Origin: Theocolax elegans
Lineage: Eukaryota > Arthropoda > Insecta > Hymenoptera > Cerocephalidae
Length of the DNA stretch: 64,000 nucleotides
Direction: 5' to 3'
Assembly: GCA_026168455.1 (NCBI GenBank)
Contig: CM047426.1
Coordinates: 29,013,058-29,077,057, forward strand
Position numbers and translations under genes: made by a program. Numbering within the stretch: position 1 is the first letter of the stretch; every line of letters begins with the position of its first letter. Of this stretch, positions 35,029 to 46,045 are shown in pieces. The notes under the pieces are model-generated. The model was not told the DNA's origin, searched no databases, and saw nothing but the letters and a program-made list of their open reading frames with translations.

Positions 35029-36227
35029 TTAATTTATTATTTTTAAATATGATATTGTTCCATTACTATCAGGTACATGATTTTTTAATAATTCTAAAAT
35101 TCGGAGATGAGATATTTTTTCGACCGAAGGAAAATTCATTTTATCTTTAACGGATATGTCTTTCGAACATAAAAGATGTTTATCTTTTGAAACAGAATTT
35201 ATTAATATTTTTAAATGACTTTGTGAAATAATATATTCCCCTATTGGTAAAATAATTGATGGTTTTAATAATCTATTCCTTAATTTTGTACCAATATGAA
35301 CTGTGTCCTGAATGCAAATTATATTTGGATTTAAATCAGCATTAAAATAATTAATAACGGAACTTTGATTGAATATACCTAATTTTGACTGTATGCGCAT
35401 AGATTTTAATAAACGTGGATCTCCGTCAGATGATACTCCTAAGACAGTTATACCTTCACTTTCAAGACTCTTTATTATGTATTTCCATCTATTATTAATA
35501 TGTGTTGAATCAAATTTGTTGTTGGACCCGAATATACACAGACAAAAAGAAGAAGAGCCTTCTTTTACTGGTTGTGCCATAATAACATAAGCCAGACTTG
35601 ACTTTTCATTTATCTCATAAAACATTACAATCTGTTTTAAAGAACAAGCTGTGAACGAATTCTTGATTGGCATTCCGTTTTTATCTAAAGGTAATACAAA
35701 ACCTATGATTTGGTTAGTTTTTGAATCGTACTGAATGTTTCCTGTGATTTTAGTCGCATCTTCGCATAACCATATTACTAAGGGTAACTGTTTAGATATT
35801 AAATAATCTTTTAATTCTTTAACGCGGCAGTCACCTTCAATAACAACAGTTGCAGTAGATTTCATATAACGACTAATAGTGCTTAACGATGGCAGTGGTA
35901 AATTCGCACACAGAGTTTCGTACAATAATCTTCCGCCTATATTGAATAAATATGTTGCAAAAAGTTTGATAGACTCATCGTAAGTATAATTTTTCGTTTT
36001 TTCACAATTTTGAATAGCATTAGTCATTAATTTTTCCAAAAAATTACTTTTTGTATTAGGTAATAAATCAATTGTATGTTGTCTACTGTTTGGTTATTTT
36101 TACTATCTAAAAAAATTTTTAAAGTTTCACTAAGATATTTATTTCTGTTAATTACGATTTGTAGTTGATTTATCAGCGGAAGATATTGTGTAATTCTCGT
36201 CTGGTTAGAACCTAACGTAGACAACAT
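35029..36227 (-). pseudogene. Transposase central part (EDAT and SSDGD motifs)
   Basis: Frame 36227-36027 overlaps and is offset from 36039-35029 (336 aa), so another frame break lies near 36060. The longer piece reads GGRLLYETLCANLPLP, then CEDATKI (Asp94), GFVLPLDKNGMP, YVIMAQPVKEG, FGSNNKFD and SSDGDPRLLKSM (Asp205/207). This order is typical of a multi-copy protein family seen in many invertebrate genomes. I infer that Asp94 and the SSDGD aspartate are the first two acidic residues of an RNase H-like catalytic core. Confidence 0.65.
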
Positions 36228-36334
36228 CTTTTGCTTTCGAATATCCGATCTAGAACTTTTTTTTGATTTAATGCTGCGAACTAATGTAGAATTATTAACC
36301 GCTTCGACATAATCCGTTCGCTGATTATGTCGCT

Positions 36335-37427
36335 CTAATATTCCCCCGAATCATGATTCAACATGTTCAATGATTGAGTTATAAGATTGGTAACGGTGCT
36401 GTCGGACTCAGATGCACTTTTATCGTGAACAATTTCAATTTGAGTGTTGTTCTGCAGTTCAATATCAATACATTGATTTTCTTGATTCAAAACAGTTTTG
36501 GTAAGATCTGATAATACGATTTTCTTATCTACAGTATCATCTGAAGTTTTAGAAGTGTTAGTAAACGACTTAATTGAAATATGTTTTTTAACATTTTTTA
36601 TCTTATTTTTATTTTCTAACTTTGTTTCAGATTTTTGATGAGTCTGAAAATGCCTTATTATATTTGAAATAACCCACCTATTTGCATAGTTTTTTTCACC
36701 TTGACATTTAGTTATAACTTTTATATTTTTGCAAATAGGACATGTTATTTTGGCTTGGTATGTGTAACTTTGCGAAATATTGTGACCATTATAAATTTCT
36801 TTAATACTAACGTCAATTTCGGTGTCATTCAATAATTTATCGTAATTTTTCTCACTGTAATTATTTACATTCTCATTTTTTTTCGTATAAAGTTGTAGCA
36901 TACGAACTAAATTTTTTTTCTTTTTCTGTATCCATATTTACAAACCCAACAGTAGCTTGTTTGTTCTCAAAATAATTAATTTTTTTGCAGTCGTCTTTAA
37001 AAACCTTATTTTCTTTTTTTTCATTAAATACTAGTAAACTCCAAAATTCATCAGGTTTAGATTGCACTAATTTAACTAACTCGTGTATTAAAAACGTATC
37101 TCCAATAAGAAAGCAAAATTTCTCTGGCATTTTATGATAAACACCATAATAAGATTCTAAATTATCATTATCAAGCAGTAAACACTTCATTGTTTCACGC
37201 GCAAAACATTCTAATTGATCAATCGTTTTGGAAGTAATATTTTTGAAAGCAGACGGAGAATCCAAATGGTTTAGTTGTAAAATATTTTTTACGTATTTCG
37301 GAATTTCGATGTTTTTCTCATTTTCCAAAATTTCCCAAAAATATTCACCTTGAATTAACTTCTTGTTCGTTGAAGTTGATGGTAGGTTGTCGCATGATCT
37401 CGACGACGAAGATGTTGTTTCGTCCAT
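36335..37427 (-). pseudogene. Transposase N-terminal part with zinc finger, split by a frameshift
   Basis: An open frame from 37427 to 36873 (184 aa, Ser-rich start) ends right after an A8 run. A second frame, 36901-36335 (188 aa), continues past the same run with an offset of one base. It contains CPICKN and, 26 residues on, HFQTH, a C2H2-type finger likely to bind element DNA. One lost A in the run, or ribosomal slippage on it, would explain the split. The end of the second frame is Ser/Thr-rich. Confidence 0.65.
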
Positions 37428-37962
37428 AGTTTAGCTTCCAAAAACTCGTCTGTTCGTCCGCTTTCTGTTCAGCCAAAAATAAAAAGAGGAAATTCTATTG
37501 AAAGATTATTTATGTAGATACAAAAAATTATTGTAAACTACAATTATTTTAATAATTAGCTTACCTGTTAAAATGTATTGTCTCGTAAAAAGTATCGCGA
37601 AATTACTATACGATGTCCAAAAGTTTATACACATATATTATGACGTCTTTTCAGTACGACGAGCAAGAATGGAATGATGCACAAAGTAAGGCGAGCGTAG
37701 ACGCGATCTAACCGTTTTTATAATTCGAAGAAAAATTCGCCAAAACATCGTTTCATCTAGATAGATACCTACGTGACCTACGCGACCTTTGAAATCATCG
37801 GTGAACAGCCGTGATATTTCGACGGACACATTCTCGTATACACATTGTAATAAGCGATTTCAATAATTTCGAATATTGAAATTGATTTCAGCCTAATATG
37901 AAGTCGACTTTTATCCACAGTGCGCGAATGATTTCAAGAGTGAATAGCCCCTCGGCACACAC

Positions 37963-38498
37963 GTGTACTTATTCGCACCCGCTAACCAAATCAGAATAAA
38001 TATATGTATAACGAAATATTAAACTAATTACGTTACAATTTGAGTCATTTCCAGAGACAGAAATACTATTTTGACTAAATTTAATGTTTTTAAATTTAAA
38101 GTTTAATGAAATCCAGAAGAACCTTGGTTCTTATTATGATATAATTTACATAACAAATATGAATTTATTGAATTAGATAAGGACTAGTTATTCGGATGAT
38201 GAAAGACCACCAAAAAGCAATTCTTTTATTGCAAAATTGCAATTATCCGACGACAAAGGTACGTCGACTTGATGAGGCACTATTTATTAAAGAAAATTAC
38301 ATATTATATTTTAAAAAATAAATAATTGAAATAATTACAATAGAAAAATGAAAATGTAAACAACCTATTTATATATAGCCTTTATTATTAGAAATTAAAC
38401 ATAAAAAATGTCTCAGAATTTTGTTATATATGTGATTTAAATGCTAAACAATTTCATCCTTAAATAATCTAAAACAAAAAATTATTCATTGTGGTCTA
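37963..38498. other. AT-rich intergenic DNA
   Basis: Nothing recognised. Confidence 0.4.
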
Positions 38499-39124
38499 AC
38501 AATGGGAATACATGACCTCCAGGTAACGGATATTTGCCAAACACTAAGATATGATTTCTATTATAAAAATATGAAGAAAGCCAGAATTTTATGTGCCAAT
38601 GCCGTTTTTAACGATAGTTTTAAGTATTATGACACTAATACAAATAAAGATATACATTCGAATGCAGGTTCAGAAGAGTTTAGATCGACTATATTGGATT
38701 TAAAAAAAGCTAGCTCAGTATCTCAATTTGGTCAAAGGTGTGAAAGAAACAAGAATTTAATGACCTTTTTGCCTAAAACATTTATAAAATTTTAATACTA
38801 AATTTTCGTTAAAATTTCGTCTATTTCTTATTTTTGTATAACTTTTCATCAAATTACGATATTAAGGCTTCTTAATTTTTTAATTCAATTTACTCGATCT
38901 TAGCTTTCTTCTGAACTGGTTTTGAATGTATATCTTAAATGTGTGTTATATTAAGCGACCAAAGTCAAGGGTTTTTTTAAAGAATGTTTCGTTATTTGCT
39001 TATAACTATTGTTAAAAGCGGCATTGGCTCATGAAACTCTGGCTTTCGTTATATTTTTATAATAGAAATCATATTTTAGAGTTTGGTAAATATCCGTTTC
39101 CTGGAGGTCAAGTACTTTCCTTGT
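38499..39124. mobile_element. Foldback element, ACAAGGAG family, copy 3 (diverged)
   Basis: Left end ACAATGGGAATACATGACC, right end GGTCAAGTACTTTCCTTGT. Shares ACGGATATTTGCCAAAC, ATTTCTATTATAAAAATATG and AAGAAAGCC with the other copies. The arms differ more from each other than in copy 1, so this insertion is older. The open frame 38502-38795 is a by-product of the left arm. Confidence 0.75.
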
Positions 39125-39199
39125 AAGTGAAGATATCACTCATAGATTTTTTTATTCTTTTGATTAGTTAATACTTTCATTAGTAAAATTTGCATTAAT

Positions 39200-39495
39200 A
39201 TTAAAATCTTAACAACAACCACAACAACATCGGCAACAACATCGGCAGCAACAGCAGGCACAACAAAATGTAGAGAATTATAATTATGTGAGATCGAGTA
39301 ATTATTTCTATTTTATTTTTTTGTAATTTATAAAAAGTATTAATTTTGTTACAAGAACAACAACAGCAACAACAGCAGCAATAGTTAATAGTCTTCGCAT
39401 AAGAATTATCTTTATTATAACATGCTTCCTGTTTCTGAGGACGCTAAAACTCCTGTTGCTGCTTCTGTTGCTGCGATTGTTGTTGCTATAACAAA
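39200..39495. repeat. CAA/CAG-type trinucleotide tracts
   Basis: Three imperfect tracts: about 39207-39268 (AACAAC/GGCAAC mix), 39350-39383 (CAACAG mix) and 39450-39490 in the opposite sense (GTTGCTGCT). No frame joins them. Confidence 0.7.
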
Positions 39496-39701
39496 ATTAA
39501 TTAATTTTGAAGGAAAATATCATAAAGATAATAGCATCTTTTTGTATAAAGTATATTTATTACAACTTTGCTTTTTTAAGCAGGAACAGAAGTACCATTA
39601 AAATTCTGAACAATACAGTATGCATAGATGCTAACAATGTTAATATTAATTATATTCATGTTTTGCATAACAGTTATATATAATTTATATCATTTAAATA
39701 G

Positions 39702-39755
39702 AAAGAAAATTATGCACCTGGTTCAATGGAGGCCAAATTGGCTGCGATGAAGAAG
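39702..39755 (+). other. Possible orphan 54-nt exon
   Basis: A 54-base open segment is preceded by TTTAAATAG and followed by GTAAAT, as in AT-rich insect exons. It reads KENYAPGSMEAKLAAMKK and keeps phase 0 at both ends. It is GC-richer than its flanks. No partner exon was found in the window, so it is either a micro-exon of a long gene spanning this region or chance. Confidence 0.25.
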
Positions 39756-40304
39756 GTAAATGAATAGGTAAAAGACATCGAATGAATTTTTTCAAAATTA
39801 TTAATTTCTAGATGCTCGAGATTTCTAGGTGGAACGATTTAATTTATTTTTTTTTATTCATTTATTACTTTATTATATATTTATTTACTTATTGTATTAA
39901 TTTTTTTATATCATTTAAGTACTATCATATATCAATTAAATGTTAAATTAAAGGGTAAATGCCTGTAATTTTGCTATCGCATCTCCTAAAATTTCTTTTG
40001 TATTAACTCATTAACGCCCAAGAATGCAAAAATTTATCTTTATTTTCATAGCCATTATTTGACGCTTAAAGCATGGACTATAATGATACTGATTTTTTTC
40101 TAAATATTTGTGGATCTGTTCTTTCGAATGGTTTGTGAACGGTGGTGCACTTAATGATTATACTTTAACACTGTGCTTTTTTAATTTTTAATATTGCATA
40201 TTTCAAAAATTTAGTTTCAATTAAAATATATGAAAAAATAGCAAAAAATAAACAAAATTAGCTATTTTTACAGATATTTTCATTGAAACCAAATTTTTGG
40301 ACTA
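39756..40304. other. AT-rich intergenic DNA
   Basis: Nothing recognised. Confidence 0.4.
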
Positions 40305-40869
40305 ACAAGAAAAGTCCACACCCTTTGGGTAACGGATCCTTGCCAAACTCCAGGATATGATTTCTACTATAAAAATATGAAGAAAGCCGTTGTTCTAGAT
40401 TCCCATGCCTTTTTTTTATGACAGATATAAGGCAATAACGAACAATAGCGCTAAAAAACCATTGACTTTGATTGCTTATAACTCGGAAACAAGTATAAAG
40501 ATATACATTCAAACCAAATATTAAAATAAAACTGATATAATTTCTTTAGGCCAAAATTTCGTCTAATTTTTATTTCTTTCATAACATTTGACCAAATTTA
40601 TTTAATTGCGCTTCTTTTTGTCAAAACATATCTGCTGAATCTCAGTTTTATTTTAATATTTGGTTTGAATGTATATCTTTACTTGTTTCCGAGTTATAAG
40701 CAATCAAAGTCAATGGTTTTTTAGCGATATTGTTCGTTATTGTCTTATATCTGTCATAATAAAGAACATTGGAATCTAGAACTTCGGCTTTCTTCATATT
40801 TTTATAGTAGAAATCATATCCTAGAGTTTGGTTAGGATCCGTTTCCCAAAGAGTGTGGACTCTCCTTGT
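40305..40869. mobile_element. Foldback element, ACAAGGAG family, copy 4
   Basis: Left end ACAAGAAAAGTCCACACCC, right end GAGTGTGGACTCTCCTTGT, inner GGATCCTTGCCAAACTC. Arms pair over some 230 bases. The spacer is shorter than in copies 1 and 2. Frame 40258-40512 is an arm by-product. Confidence 0.8.
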
Positions 40870-40877
40870 TTAGCGAT

Positions 40878-41879
40878 AACAGGGGTCAGATTCAGATGTA
40901 GCACCTCGGGTTACTCTTAGATATAATTTTTGTTCGAATATATATGATACTTTCTGTGACGTGAAGTGACCTTGTTTGACCTCGAATGATCGTGATTATG
41001 AGCAGTTATGACCGATCAGACTCCAGATTTGGATTCAGTACCCCACAAAACATTTGGATATCATGTCATTTTGAATATCTATATTAATTTCTGAATTTGA
41101 CCTTAAATGACCTTGTTTGACAGCGAATGACCGTGATCATGACCAGTTATGACCGATTAAATTCCAAATTTGGATGCAGCACATATCAAATCCTGAGAAA
41201 ACGGATATTTTATTTTTATTTTACTGAACTAAAAATTTTTAAATATCCTCCAGGGCCGGAAAGATATATCGGCTCGATCCATTATAGAAATAGTGTGCAT
41301 AATTGATCGGTGATACAAGACATGAATTTGGGGATATTCAAGGAGTTTCGAAACCTCTTTAAAGGTTAAGATGGTGCTACGGTCCTACAATATGAAATAA
41401 ATGTTAATATTTTTCATTTTTCCAATGTAATTTTACAACAAATTATGTAGCAATAATTCAATGATTCTTGATGATTGTGACTGAAATCGAAATCTTTTTT
41501 CAAATAATGTATTTAGCATTTGGTAATGAGTCTATTTTTGAAGGCCTTATTTAATTTAAGTTTGATCGATTCGGAAAAACAACCGTAAATGCCTTCAAAA
41601 AAATGAAATCGAAATTTATTTCCACCGCAAATATGTTTTCTTTTTTTTTTATTTTAACCTCGCTCTTTTTATGCTCCCGAACCGGTGCTAATCAGCGACG
41701 GAGGTCATACGTTGTCTTGGTGAAGAAAGTATTTGTTGAAAATACATTCGCCAATGGTGCTTATATCAATCGGCCGGGGCCGGGAATCGAACCTGGGACC
41801 TCCAGATTACGAGCCCGACGCTCTACCGACCGAGCCATCGCAGGCCTCAAAACCGCAAATATGTGATACCAGCTTCCCA
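40878..41879. repeat. Duplicated module, copy 1 (with empty MITE site and full SINE)
   Basis: Begins CAGGGGTCAGATTCAGATG and matches 43518-44854 nearly base for base until GCTTCCCA. It includes repeated half-units around GACCTTGTTTGAC. It carries a SINE at 41637 and, at about 41540, the uninterrupted site that holds a MITE in copy 2. An 80-base piece of the foldback right end occurs on both sides of it (40799-40880 and 41880-41962). Confidence 0.85.
41637..41851 (-). mobile_element. tRNA-derived SINE, full length
   Basis: The minus strand begins GAGGCCTGCGATGGCTCGGT (box A within), box B GGTTCGATTCCCGG, then a body and an oligo-A-type tail. The 13-mer ACCGCAAATATGT flanks it (41624-41636, 41852-41864), so it is a complete retroposed unit. 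The anticodon-loop equivalent is CTCGTAA, suggesting a tRNA-Thr(CGT)-like ancestor. The frames 41603-41866 and 41733-41972 are antisense or through-reads of this element. Confidence 0.85.
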
Positions 41880-41962
41880 TTTTTTTATAGTAGAAATTCA
41901 TATCCTAGAGTTTGGTTAGGATCCGTTTCCCAAAGAGTGTGGACTCTCCTTGTTAGCGATAA
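41880..41962. repeat. Foldback right-end fragment (ACAAGGAG family)
   Basis: Repeats the terminal 80 bases of copy 4 (GGATCCGTTTCCCAAAGAG then CTCCTTGTTAGCGATAA) with one or two small indels. Confidence 0.85.
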
Positions 41963-42087
41963 TAAAAAATAAAAAATACAGGGTAAAAGTATAATTATTA
42001 ACCCTTTCACTGACAATGTATCATATATGATAAAAAAAAGTCGTGCCACAACTGGTGATGTACCATATATGATAAAATTAAATAACC

Positions 42088-42957
42088 CCCCGTAAAAAAA
42101 TAGTATACAGATTGTATACAAAATGTATACAATTTATTTTATACAAATAGTATACAATATTGGTTGTATACAATATGTATAAAATCTGTATACAATCTGT
42201 AAAAAAAATTGTCTATACAATTTGATAAAAATTTTATACAAAGAGTAAAGAAATTTCTTTCTTTCTTATTTTTGTATAAATAAAAAATCTGGAAGATTAA
42301 AAACAGAAAATATATTAGGCATTTGGAAATTGCTGCAGCACTGCCCTGTGAACGAGAAAAACTGTAGAGGTTATGGACATCAGAACCATCGATGATGAGG
42401 TGAAAAAAAGTTTTATGCAACCGAAAAAGAAAGTTGAAAATCGACTTGACAACCAAAGAACAAAACATTCGGTCAGACCCTGTTTAACTTTCATGATGTG
42501 CAAGTCGATGTTGAAGAGTCCGTTGGATGTAACGAAATGGTAGTTTGAAAATTTTGGCCGAATCGCGATGAAGGAAAAGTTGTTGACATTTTTTCAAGAT
42601 CGTTGGTGTCAGTGGCAGCAGCAATTCTTGGTTGCGTTAATCACCTCATCATCAATGGTTCTGATGTCCATAACCTCTACAGTTTTTCTCGTTCACAGGG
42701 CAGTGCTGCAACTGTTTCCAAATGCCTAATATATTTTCTGTTTTTAATCTTCCAGATTTTTTATTTATACAAAAATAAGAAAGAAAGAAATTTCTTTACT
42801 CTTTGTATAAAATTTTTATCAAATTGTATAGACTATTTTTTTTACAGATTGTATACAGATTTTATACATATTGTATACAACCAATATTGTATACTATTTG
42901 TATAAAATAAATTGTATACATTTTGTATACAATCTGTATACTATTTTTTTACGTGGG
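42088..42957. mobile_element. Hairpin element with GTAAAAAAATAG ends, copy 1
   Basis: Arms 42088-42402 and 42644-42957 are close reverse complements (ends CCCCCGTAAAAAAATAG and CTATTTTTTTACGTGGG). A loop of about 240 bases shares TTGACAACCA(C/A)AGAACAAAACATT-like sequence with the elements at 46046 and 48541, so they are one family. The arms are packed with TGTATAC motifs. Frames 42139-42468 and 42603-42905 mirror each other and are not genes. Confidence 0.8.
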
Positions 42958-43517
42958 ACTGCTGCATTTTTCAACTAATTTATTTCAAATTCGGTGTGTA
43001 AGAGTTTTGGGGGTTGCTGATTACGAATCTAAGGTCAGAATTAAAAAATTCAAAATGGCGCAAAGATTCTTTTCAACGTAAAACTTGTTAAGTTGTTTTA
43101 TGTATAGATCCGTGTTTTGAAACTTATCACACCAAAGAAGTCTTACCTTGATCAAGTTAGAAAAAATTAGAAAAAATAATAGAAAGTCATAAAGTCAGAT
43201 GTTATCGATAGATTCATATAGATCTTAGAAGAGCAATGTGAGAAAAATACAAAATAGATTTCTGACATAATGGAAAAATGCATAAAAACTGGAAAAATGT
43301 AAAAAAAAAAATAGGAAAATATAAAAAATAAAAAAAATAAAAAAAGGAGCTAAATTACTCTCTACGTCCACGGCGTTAGCTCTGGGTAAAGCAGAAAGAG
43401 AGTAGAAGGCCTAAAAACTCTACATTTCTAAAAAAAAAAAGCACGAATCAAAACACATAAACCCTGAGATGGCCATATATCCAAAAGAATGAGTATAATT
43501 ATGTATATTCACAATAA
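42958..43517. other. Spacer with A-rich tract
   Basis: An A-rich low-complexity stretch lies at about 43280-43440. No gene. Confidence 0.4.
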
Positions 43518-44187
43518 AACAGGGGTCAGATTCAGATGTAGCACCTCGGGTTACTCTTAGATATAATTTTTGTTCGAATATATATGATACTTTCTGTGAC
43601 GTGAAGTGACCTTGTTTGACCTCGAATGATCGTGATTATGAGCAGTTATGACCGATCAGACTCCAGATTTGGATTCAGTACCCCACAAAACATTTGGATA
43701 TCATGTCATTTTGAATATCTATATTAATTTCTGAATTTGACCTTAAAATGACCTTGTTTGACAGCGAATGACCGTGATCATGACCAGTTATGACCGATTA
43801 AATTCCAAATTTGGATGCAGCACATATCAAATCCTGAGAAAACGGATATTTTATTTTTATTTTACTGAACTAAAAATTTTTCATAATCCTCCAGGGCCGG
43901 AAAGATATATCGGCTCGATCCATTATAGAAATAGTGTGCATAATTGATCGGTGATACAAGACATGAATTTGGGGACATTCATAGGAGGTTTCGAAACCTC
44001 TTTAAAGGTTAAGATGGTGCTACGGTCCTACAATATGAAATAAACAATGTTAATATTTTTCATTTTTCCAATGTAATTTTACAACAAATTATGTAGCAAT
44101 AATTCAATGATTCTTGATGATTGTGACTGAAATCGAAATCTTTTTTCAAATAATGTATTTAGCATTTGGTAATGAGTCTATTTTTGA

Positions 44188-44570
44188 GGCAGGGGTCTGT
44201 TTCTGCACACAGGAATTAAACACATAATGTTTGTGTACAAAAATTCTGCACTTTACTTTTATGCACGGTGCACAAATATTTTACAAAATAATTTAAATTA
44301 ATAAAAATAATCGTTTATTTTGTGCACATAAAAATTGTGCACATTAAAATTGTACACGTAAATATTAAGCACATCAAAATAAGAGTAAAAAAATATTTAT
44401 GTGTACAATTTTAATGTGCACAATTTTTATGTGCACAAAATAAACGATTATTTTTATTAATTTAAATTATTTTGTAAAATATTTGTGCACCGTGCATAAA
44501 AGTAAAGTGCAGAATTTTTGTGCACAAACATTATGTGTTTAATTCCTGTGTGCAGAAACAGACCTCTGCC
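44188..44570. mobile_element. Foldback MITE (GGCAGGGGTCTG ends) with 7-bp duplication
   Basis: Ends GGCAGGGGTCTGTTTCTGC and GCAGAAACAGACCTCTGCC invert over arms of about 180 bp that are almost identical. TTTTTGA flanks it on both sides (44181-44187, 44571-44577). The homologous place in module copy 1 has a single TTTTTGA and no insert. The arms contain GTGCAC words. A fragment of the same family is at 54607-54713. Confidence 0.9.
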
Positions 44571-44674
44571 TTTTTGAAGGCCTTATTTAATTTAAGTTTG
44601 ATCGATTCGGAAAAACAACCGTAAATGCCTTCAAAAAAATGAAATCGAAATTTATTTCCACCGCAAATATGTTT

Positions 44675-44836
44675 TCTTTTTTTTTTTATTTTAACCTCGC
44701 TCTTTTTATGCTCCCGAACCGGTGCTAATCAGCGACGGAGGTCATACGTTGTCTTGGTGAAGAAAGTATTTGTTGAAAATACATTCGCCAATGGTGCTTA
44801 TATCAATCGGCCTCGCAGGCCTCAAAACCGCAAATA
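44675..44836 (-). mobile_element. tRNA-derived SINE with internal deletion of the promoter
   Basis: Same insertion as at 41637 (same flanking 13-mers), but bases corresponding to box A and box B are gone between CGGCC and TCGCAGGCC. Confidence 0.8.
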
Positions 44837-44854
44837 TGTGATACCAGCTTCCCA

Positions 44855-46045
44855 ACGGCTTTGTATCAATCGTATTTTTCTAATTATTTCTTCGTCATAC
44901 ATTTTTGACTGCTTTTTTAGTAGTCCAACATTTACCAATATCGTGAAATTGTGTGACTTCATTGTATTTCTTAGGACACTGTCCAGTTTTTAAAAAATTC
45001 AATTAAATCGTTGTTGCATTTGGCTAAGAGAGGTTATGTTTGAGATCGCATTTTTCAAATTGTAAGCGCATTTTAATATAATTTAAACATTTGTACTTAT
45101 AATTTATGTAATATATGTATTACAAATACGCCTCCACTGCATTTATAAGTTGTCATTGTGTTAAATAAAAATAATATGAGAAATACAATTGTTGAGGTCC
45201 AGAACCCTCGGTCGTGCCCATATAATTTTTTTAAATAAACTCTTGTAACTTCTAAACAATCAAAATATTTACATTTGAACAAAAATTTAATGCAAAGCTG
45301 AGTTAAAATAGATATACTTTTTAAAAAATAAGCTCAAATCCATTAGACTAGAGCAAAGTTCTTTAGGAATTTCTTTATGACAATACTTTTTTTGTATTTA
45401 ATGACACATTATCACCCCTCACGATATACGTATGGATTCTCCCATTTCTCCACTTTTGCTAACATTATAATGACTGATTTGGAAAATGATTATAGAAATG
45501 ATTGAAAAAGACAAATAAATTAGAATATACAAATGTAGTTTACAAGTTCACTTGTAAAAACTAGGATTAATGAACATAAAAAGAACAAAAATCTAGAATC
45601 GGTAGTGGATTAACATTTTTTTATTTAAGTTTTATTGAACTCTTACGTAGAGTTATTTAGCTACAAATACAGGTTATTTATAATTGATCATATTTAAGGT
45701 AATACATAATGTGTATGATTACAATTTAATATCGCTTTGTCTTAAAAAAGTGGCGACTATATTCATTACAAAAATATTGAGCTTACAAATTATTGATGTC
45801 ATGAGCTTTGTTAATTAAACTCTGTGTTTTAATATATTTAGTTCAAGGCATATGCAAGCACAGCCTACGGATAATTCACCCACCACTGTGTTACCGTCCG
45901 TGTAAATTTTAAGTGAACTATCATTCTTAAAATATCTAGAAATAAGTCATTATGACAGCGTGCGACTTGTAGCTTTTACCAATACTTATATTAACATTAA
46001 CTACTGTATTAATAATGTTGTAGTCGTACTTGTATATACCCGGAA
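44855..46045. other. AT-rich intergenic DNA
   Basis: No gene recognised. Confidence 0.5.

Larger units (their letters stand above)
33450..37954 (-). mobile_element. DNA transposon of 4.5 kb with 8-bp target duplication
   Basis: Terminal inverted repeats CGAGGGGCTATTCAC (33450) and GTGAATAGCCCCTCG (ending 37954) are flanked by the exact 8-mer GCACACAC (33442-33449, 37955-37962). Inside both ends lie GTGCGYGAATGATT, AAGTCGACT and AAGCGATTTCAATAATT blocks as subterminal repeats. Four minus-strand open frames inside appear to be one broken transposase. The 8-bp duplication fits hAT, P, Zisupton or related superfamilies; the protein does not look like hAT and I cannot name the superfamily. Confidence 0.85.
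43518..44854. repeat. Duplicated module, copy 2 (MITE inserted, SINE truncated)
   Basis: Second copy of the module at 40878. It differs by a MITE inserted at 44188-44570 and by loss of the tRNA-like head of the SINE near 44812-44817, plus a few short indels. Confidence 0.85.

Noticed and set aside
42139..42905. Two mirror-image proteins of about 100 codons on opposite strands
   Set aside because: Both come from the inverted arms of one hairpin element, so they are the same non-coding sequence read twice.
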